A DNA stretch of 64,000 bases. Origin: Alectoria sarmentosa. Lineage: Eukaryota > Ascomycota > Lecanoromycetes > Lecanorales > Parmeliaceae. The stretch lies in NCBI GenBank assembly GCA_009733775.1, contig WOGZ01000178.1, forward strand, positions 1 to 64,000, in the 5' to 3' direction. The position numbers were made by a program, and so were the translations under genes. The notes under the pieces were generated by a model. The model made no database searches and was not told the origin of the DNA. It worked only from the letters and a program-made list of their open reading frames with translations. Below are positions 57,612-64,000 of the stretch, piece after piece. Every line of letters starts with the position of its first letter. The stretch's first letter is position 1.

Positions 57612-57786
57612 TGTTATAAGCGTACTCTATTCAGCCTTACTATTTACTCAGTCTTATCGAGTTTATCGACTTTAACGTAATTCAAAAACCTACATATAAA
57701 CCTCTTTTTTTTATATATAATTTTCTAAACTTATTATCCTCGTTATATACATTTATATAATCTCAGACTTTATGCTAATTCTAACA
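57612..57786 (+). repeat. Right LTR of the nested element
   Basis: 175 bp, preceded by the polypurine tract and followed by the CGCTA target duplication. Confidence 0.9.
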
Positions 57787-60700
57787 CGCTAATATAAATT
57801 ACGATAAAGATTTATTTATATAATGTATAATTATGTTTAATTATTAACGAAAAATAATATGCTCATTAAGAAAAGAATATTTCGTTTATAATATAATTTC
57901 ATATTCGTCGAAACGTTATATAATAAAAAACATTTGAATTTCGTGATTTTAAAAAGCGTATTATATTTTAAACTTCAGCGCGTTTCGTTTTATCTTTAAG
58001 ATATTATCTCGATAATTTTAATTTATTTTAATAACGCGATTAAAATGCTAAATATAATAAATTATAAAAATATATATATAAATAATTCAATTTAATGAAA
58101 ATATAAACTCGCCATTGCAATAACGCGCGAACTTTTTCGATATGATTTTTATTGATACAATTTATGCTAAACATTATCAAAACTTAACGAAATAAATCTT
58201 AAATTTATTAAAGTCAAAATGTATTTTTATGATAAATATAAATTGAAAAATTCGCTTGAAAAAATCAACAGAGTTAAAAAAAATAAAGATATTTTTTCGT
58301 TATTTCTTTTATCGTATATTTCTTTTATTATTTCGCTAAAAATAACATTTTGTTAATATTAAACGATAATAAAATTCTTCGTAATTGCAATTGCGATAAT
58401 CAATTCTTAATTCTTCTTCGTAAAAAAGCATAATTAATTAATAAACGATCAAAAAATAAATAAAATTTTAATATTCGTAAAATCTCTTTCAAATCTAAAT
58501 ATTGTGCATAAAAAACATTAATTTTTTTATATTATAAATCAAAAATTAACATAAAAGAGTTAGGTTTTTCATCTCGCACACGTAAATGCGATAAAGATTT
58601 TAACACATTTTACGATTAACGATAAAATTACGAGGATGATATGATGTTGAATGTTTTATTAATTAAATTAAATACGATTATCGTTATATTTTTATTAATC
58701 GTTATATCTTCGCTAATTTCATCATCAAATTCGATTATAAATAAAATAATATTTTCATTTTGCGATAATAATTTTAAAATTTGATATTAATTTGTCAATT
58801 GAATATTCTCAAAATCGATATTAATAAATAATTCAATTTTAATATCTTCTTTTATCTCGAGCTCGATAAATTTATTAATTTCGCAAATTCGATCTTCGAG
58901 ATCATTTACGTTTTTACGATAATAAATAATTAAATATTATATATTTATAAAAAGTTTAAACTCATTATAACACTGCCTTTATTATTTAATTAATTGAAAT
59001 TTAACGAATCGTCGTCTAAAAGCTTTAAAATTCTTGAACGTTTATTTTGAAATTAATTTTTTATAATATTTAAAAAGATTATAATAACGTGAAAAAGATG
59101 TTTATATATACGAATGTTACGATATATTCGCGATTTCGATATAATATTTATAATTTTAATAAATTATATTTGACGAAACTCGTTATAAAATTTTAAAATT
59201 ACGATAATATAAAATTTATTGAATTATAAACGTTAAATTATATAAAATTATGCATAAATGAAAATATTTGCTTCGCATTATTATCACATATTTCGTTTTC
59301 ATTTTTATTTTCATTTTCATTTTCATTTTTATTATTATTTTATCGTTTATAATTATTACGATAACACAATAACACGTTATAATGAAACATCGAAAAATTC
59401 GTCTCAATTTATAATTATCATACGAATCAATTTCTTCGATTTCTTTAATTTTATTTTAAATAACACGATTGTCTCAAATAATTAACGACTTTTTTTTATC
59501 GAAATTATTAATATAACAAATACAAATCTCGCTTTTTTTGTTAATTCGATAATTTTTTTTTTGATTATTAATGATATTTTTATAATTTTAATTATTTAAA
59601 CGTTATAACAAAAATTCGCGAAAATTATAAACATTTCAAAAATTAAAAAACGTAAAAAATTTAAAAACAATGAAAAAGCAAAAGTAAAAATAAAAACAAA
59701 AAAAAAGATAATAATAATAACGTTATATAGCGCAAATTAAATCGTTTTATATAATGAAATTATTTTTTATATTTCATAAACGATTTATGATAAAGCGTTA
59801 TCGCAAAATGTTACGATAACGCATTCGATATTGATTTTGATATTAATTAAAAAATTCGTTTAAAGATATTCGATTGCGTCAAAAAATATAAAAATAAGAT
59901 TTTGATTTTTATAAAAATATGTATTTGCTTTATTTAAAAGATTTGATTTATAGTTTACGATAACAAAAACATATTAAAGATATTTTAAAAGTTTTTAAAT
60001 ATACGAATATTAAAGCATTATACAATACGCGTTCGTTATTTATAAATTTCTTTTTTCGAATATTTACGATAAGAAATTTCTTTATTATATAAAAATATAT
60101 AAAAAAATATATAAAATATGAGAAAAGCATAGATTTGAAATAATATTATATAAAATATTAATAATCTTTTATCGCAATCGCTTTTTTTCGATTATGTTTT
60201 GATTATTTAACAATATACGTCAATTTCGTCATTAAAGTTAAACTTTATTTTAATATTTACGATTTTGATATAAATATATTAAATATTAAAAATCGTTTAT
60301 TGAAATTTTATAATCAAATTCTCGTATATTCGAATTTCAAAAAAATAAATAAAAGCGACTTTAAGAAAATTAAGAAGCGTTATCGCAATCAAAATACGAT
60401 AACGAAAAAAAACGATCATATTTTCAAAAAATGCTTTACGTTTATTAAAACATCGTCTTCAAAAAAACAAATGTTAAATAATGTTAAAATTGAAAATGTT
60501 AAAATTAAAGCGATTGCAATATAAAAAAATAAATAAAATAAATTTCGATAATTATTATAATTATAATTAATATGCTTAATTAACGTTATTTGATATTTTC
60601 AAAATCTCGAAAATAATATAAAATTTGATTTATATCTTTAATGCGATATTTTTATATAATATTTATTAATATTTTTAAAACGATATATTTGAGCGTTTTT

Positions 60701-62307
60701 TAATTATCGCAATTTGTTTATATTATTGTATTTTATTTATATTATTACATTTTGCGCATATTATTGCATTTTGCGTATATTATATTTTATTTATATATTT
60801 ATTTATTATTTAAATTTATCGAGCTTTTTTATATAACGACTTTAATTAATTTTTATTAAAATATACGCTTATTTATTTTTATTCAATTCATTTTTAATTT
60901 TTAATTTGTTTTTTAACATTATTTTTATTCAACAAATCTCATCTCATTTTTTTTCAATTCATTTACATGATTTTTATAAACACTTAAATTATTATAATTT
61001 CTCGCAAATATAATATACTCGCGAATAACGTTATCGCAAAAACTTTAATAAAAAAATTTAAACGAAACAATGTTGAAAATAATAAAAACGATTTTATTCG
61101 TCGCGGAAATCGTAATAAAAACTTTAACGTTTTTAATGCTATCGCATCGAAAAAAAAAACATAATTTGCAAAAACGCAAAAAAAGAAACTTTTTACGCAA
61201 TAAATTATTTTCGATTTTTAAATCTTTATAAAGAATTAACGCAACGCATAATATAATCGAATTTTATTTATAAATAATAATATTAAAGAGTTAATGTTCG
61301 CTCTTTATCGCAAGATTGAAAAAATTGAATTAATAATTTATATTTAAACGAAATTTTTGCAAATAATTTAATTTATAAAAGATAATATCGATATAAATGC
61401 GTTAAATAATATATTTTTAAAAAAAGAGATTATTGTTATTAATCTCAAAAATAACGCTTATATCTTTTTTATTTTTATTAATAATAAAAGAGAGTTTCGT
61501 TTTAAAAACAATTTTGTTATATTAATAAATAATATATAACGTAATTTAAAAGAAATTTTCGCTCGAAACGTTGTTATTGCAATCGATAATAATATTTTTC
61601 GAAATCGTATATTCAATATGAGAAAAAAAATAACGGCGTTATAAAAATAAATAAATATATACGATAAAGTGATAAAGGAAATAAATTTTAATGAAAATAT
61701 ATCGAATAAAAATGCTTTCATTAAGCATAATATGATATATATTAAAAAAATGCTTTCGCTGAATAAAAAGAAATTTAATAAATACATTTTTAATCATAAA
61801 GAGCATTTTATTATAACGATCGAGAAATTGAAAAATGAGATATTCGATTTAATAATATATATATATCATATAAATAAACGTTTTCGCGATTAAATTTAAT
61901 TAAAAATTATCGCAGATTTGAAACTTTATCGCGATATCAAAAAGTTCGACATTTTCGAAATTAAAACATAACAAATGAAAGCATTATTTATTAAAACACA
62001 TATTTATTAATGCGATTTATATATTAATAATCAAATTAATCTTAATATTAATGAAAATCCTAATTAACGTATCACGTTTAAATATTCAAAATTTTTTAAA
62101 TTATCATAAACTCATCGCGAGAATACACTTTTTGAAATCAAATTAAAGAATAATAAAGAAGATTTTGAAATTATATTAATATTCATTATCAACAATATCA
62201 TATAAATAATTATTATCATAATTAATAACGTTATCGAATTTATATAAAAGATGAATAAATATTTAAACGAACATATTCAATTTTGAATCTTTATTGAATT
62301 GAACGAT

Positions 62308-62482
62308 GCTATTAATGTTATTATTAAAAATGTTATTATCGAAAATGTTGTTATCGAAGATATCGTTATCGAAAATGCTATTATCGAAAATGCTACTATC
62401 GAAAATGTTATTATCGAAGATATCGCTATCGAAGATATCGTTATCGAAAATGTTATTATCGAAAATGCTATTATTAAAAAGA
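62308..62482 (+). repeat. 15-bp tandem array encoding an (A/V)IIE(N/D) pentapeptide
   Basis: About eleven units of a sequence near GTTATTATCGAAAAT in perfect 15-bp register. In frame (62299-62508) it encodes repeats such as VIIEN, IVIED and AIIEN. Unit variants differ by single bases, mostly transitions. The setting is RIP-decayed, so it may be a repeat domain of a dead transposon protein or a simple minisatellite. Confidence 0.7.
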
Positions 62483-63451
62483 AGAAATATTTAAATATTC
62501 ACTTTTAAGACTTTTTTAAAAAGAATAATAATATTAATAACGTTATTTTAAATATTATTACTTTAAATGCTATTATCGCAAATGCTATTATTAACGATGA
62601 TTTTAAATTTTTTAAAAGCGTTAATGTTAATTGAAACGCTATTATTAAAGAAATTGAAGATGAAAATATAAAAAATGAAAACGAGAATGATAAAATTGAA
62701 AATAAAAGGATATAATTTAAAATAATGTAATTATTATCGTAATTATTCGATATTATAACGCTTTAAGCGCTTTAAATTAAGAAATTAATTTTGAAACGAA
62801 CGAATTGCGTTGCTATTTTCAGAATAAATTAACTTTTGCTTTTATTAACGAAATGAATAAAATAATATGATATTATTATCGTAATTATTCGACATTATAA
62901 CACTTTAAAAAAATTAAAATGATTAATATTAATTAACTTTATTATGAGCGAGATATAAAATTAACTTGCTTATTTATTTACTTTTAACATAAATTTAAAA
63001 TGAGATATGCTATCGCAATTAAATCTCATAACGCTTTTCTTTATATTTATTTATAGCACGTCTTTATTTAAAAACACATATTATTTTAATTAATTATATT
63101 GCAATAAAGAATATAATTATAATTATACTTTAATCGCTTTAATGCTATCGTAACGATTATCTCTTAAATACATATTCGATTTAATATTATTTTATTATTA
63201 TTGATTTCTTGCTATCAAAATAAATCAATATTATATTTTTAACGTCTTTATATAAAGACGTGTATATATATTTATTACTTCATTATTGTTATTTTGACGT
63301 TATCGTAACAAATTAAAAGAATTTTATAAACGTTTATTATGCGTTAACGCATAAAAATATTAATCAACTCGCTATTATTAAACGAAAAAAATCATTGAAT
63401 CATTGTAACGTGAAAGATGAACTTTGATAATTTGATATCTATATCCAACTA

Positions 63452-63505
63452 CCGCCTAAAGGTGATAATCTAGATTACTACCGTTTAGATACAGTTGGCG
63501 CAATC
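63452..63505. repeat. Imperfect hairpin at the edge of the AT-rich block
   Basis: CCAACT..CTAAAGGTGATAAT on the left pairs with ATTACTACCGTTTAG..AGTTGG on the right. It sits exactly where the composition returns to normal. It may be a transposon end or boundary remnant. Confidence 0.4.
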
Positions 63506-63639
63506 CATAGCCTTCCGCTAAGGTAATCTTGAAGCGGCAATTAGCGCCGCTAAGCGCGGGGATTACTGGAACATTGAACCGAGACTTCAATAAAAGAGAC
63601 TGAGTGCAATTTATCTGATCAAAAACTCAATCGCCGATC

Positions 63640-64000
63640 ATGTCATCAGGCTATGGACTTGCCGGTGGTGAGTGATTCTAGTGACCCTTAAACCCAACCG
63701 TCCAATTGCTCCGAACACCACGAGGAGTCCACATGCATAGCTAAGTCTTGACCAGGTCCATCACGCTGCTTCCCCTTCTGGCAGGAACTTCTAGCTTGCT
63801 ACGTCATGAACACCGATACAGGAGATATGTCTGGAGGAAGAAAATGCCTGCCAGCGTTGGAGGACTACTACGAATGCCTACACCACAGGAAGGAGGTTAG
63901 TCCACCCACTTCCACTCGATCAGCACTTCCTTGGGCCCCGCGGAGAAAATGCTGATCGGGGAATTCGATAATTAGGCCGCGAGGACAAGGGCACTACAGC
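63640..64000 (+). CDS. NDUFS5: NADH:ubiquinone oxidoreductase NDUFS5-type subunit (partial, runs off the window)
   Basis: Small accessory subunit of mitochondrial complex I, intermembrane-space side. Exon 1 63640-63667 (MSSGYGLAG), intron 88 bp, exon 2 63756-63895, together 56 complete codons; a second intron starts GTTAGT at 63896 and probably ends in CTACAG at 63999. The twin CX9C motif is complete: CFPFWQELLAC (14-24) and CLPALEDYYEC (40-50), followed by LHHRKE as in the family. Such proteins are oxidised by the Mia40 relay on import. The C-terminal exon lies beyond the window. A conserved gene 220 bp from a RIP block shows how sharp the compartment border is. Confidence 0.88.

Larger units (their letters stand above)
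52926..57786 (+). mobile_element. LTR retroelement with duplicated internal modules
   Basis: 175-bp LTRs at 52926-53100 and 57612-57786, both TGTTA..TAACA, flanked by a perfect 5-bp target duplication CGCTA (52921-52925, 57787-57791). LTR differences appear to be transitions only, as RIP leaves. A polypurine tract (GAAGGGGGGAATAA) abuts the right LTR, so the element reads on plus. The interior (4.5 kb) holds no reverse transcriptase or integrase motif that I can find. Its best frame is 56278-56937. Internal direct repeats lie about 2.0-2.2 kb apart. It may be a non-autonomous large element, or an autonomous one with RIP-erased pol. Confidence 0.85.
50030..63415. repeat. Large AT-rich RIP block
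   Basis: Begins after 50030 and ends abruptly near 63415. Extreme A/T content with residual CpG, stops in all frames, no intact gene. The LTR element 52926-57786 is nested in it and is visibly less decayed. Outside that element (50030-52925 and 57787-63415) I recognise no transposon protein. Short ORFs such as 61669-61893 are lysine/isoleucine-rich products of base composition. A pentanucleotide-codon array is at 62308-62482, and a 40-bp stretch with GTAATTATTCGA.ATTATAAC occurs twice (about 62738 and 62880). Confidence 0.8.

Noticed and set aside
1..64000. CRISPR arrays, operons or ribosome-binding sites
   Set aside because: The sequence is a fungal nuclear genome with spliced genes; no regularly spaced identical repeats with unique spacers are present.

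Overview
The window is nuclear DNA of a filamentous ascomycete (Pezizomycotina). The evidence is short GT-AG introns (41 to 163 bp), a tef1 gene with fungal exon structure, fungus-restricted families (HET, NACHT-ankyrin, Fta2, fungal rhodopsin-like 7TM) and long AT-rich blocks that look like repeat-induced point mutation (RIP): C-to-T/G-to-A decay, stop-riddled frames and retained CpG. A Dothideomycete with a compartmentalised genome would fit, but that placement is inference.

Layout. 1-3480 is an AT-rich RIP block with a decayed LTR. 3.5-19.3 kb is a gene-rich segment with core housekeeping genes, all on the minus strand: EFR3 (plasma-membrane PI4-kinase scaffold), translation elongation factor 1-alpha and SEC39 (Dsl1 tether). 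A broken F-box-like gene and an intact Ure2-type glutathione S-transferase follow on the plus strand. 19308-24595 is a complete minus-strand Ty1/copia element with 348-bp LTRs and a GGATG target duplication. Its interior is heavily mutated while the outer part of each LTR is nearly clean.

24.6-49 kb is an accessory island. It holds an intact NACHT-ankyrin NOD-like receptor, an Fta2-family kinase-like protein, a PD-(D/E)XK nuclease-like protein, a stand-alone NRPS-type condensation-domain protein whose catalytic second His is Cys, and a SAM methyltransferase. It also holds an intradiol dioxygenase and several broken genes: a HET-domain pseudogene with two nonsense codons, a fungal 7TM pseudogene with a lost splice donor and a nonsense codon, and a frameshifted CxxC zinc-ribbon gene. 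A solo copia LTR, small inverted-repeat structures, a 112-bp tandem duplication and a diverged dispersed repeat are also present.

50.0-63.4 kb is a second large RIP block. Nested in it is a less decayed LTR element (52926-57786, 175-bp LTRs, CGCTA target duplication) with internally duplicated modules. The block ends at 63.4 kb, and the window closes inside a conserved complex I gene (NDUFS5 type, twin CX9C).

Exon models were built by hand from splice signals, phase and remembered family sequence. For every gene called intact, the exon lengths sum to a multiple of three. The housekeeping genes act independently. The island genes suggest self/non-self recognition and specialised metabolism, but no shared pathway is demonstrated.
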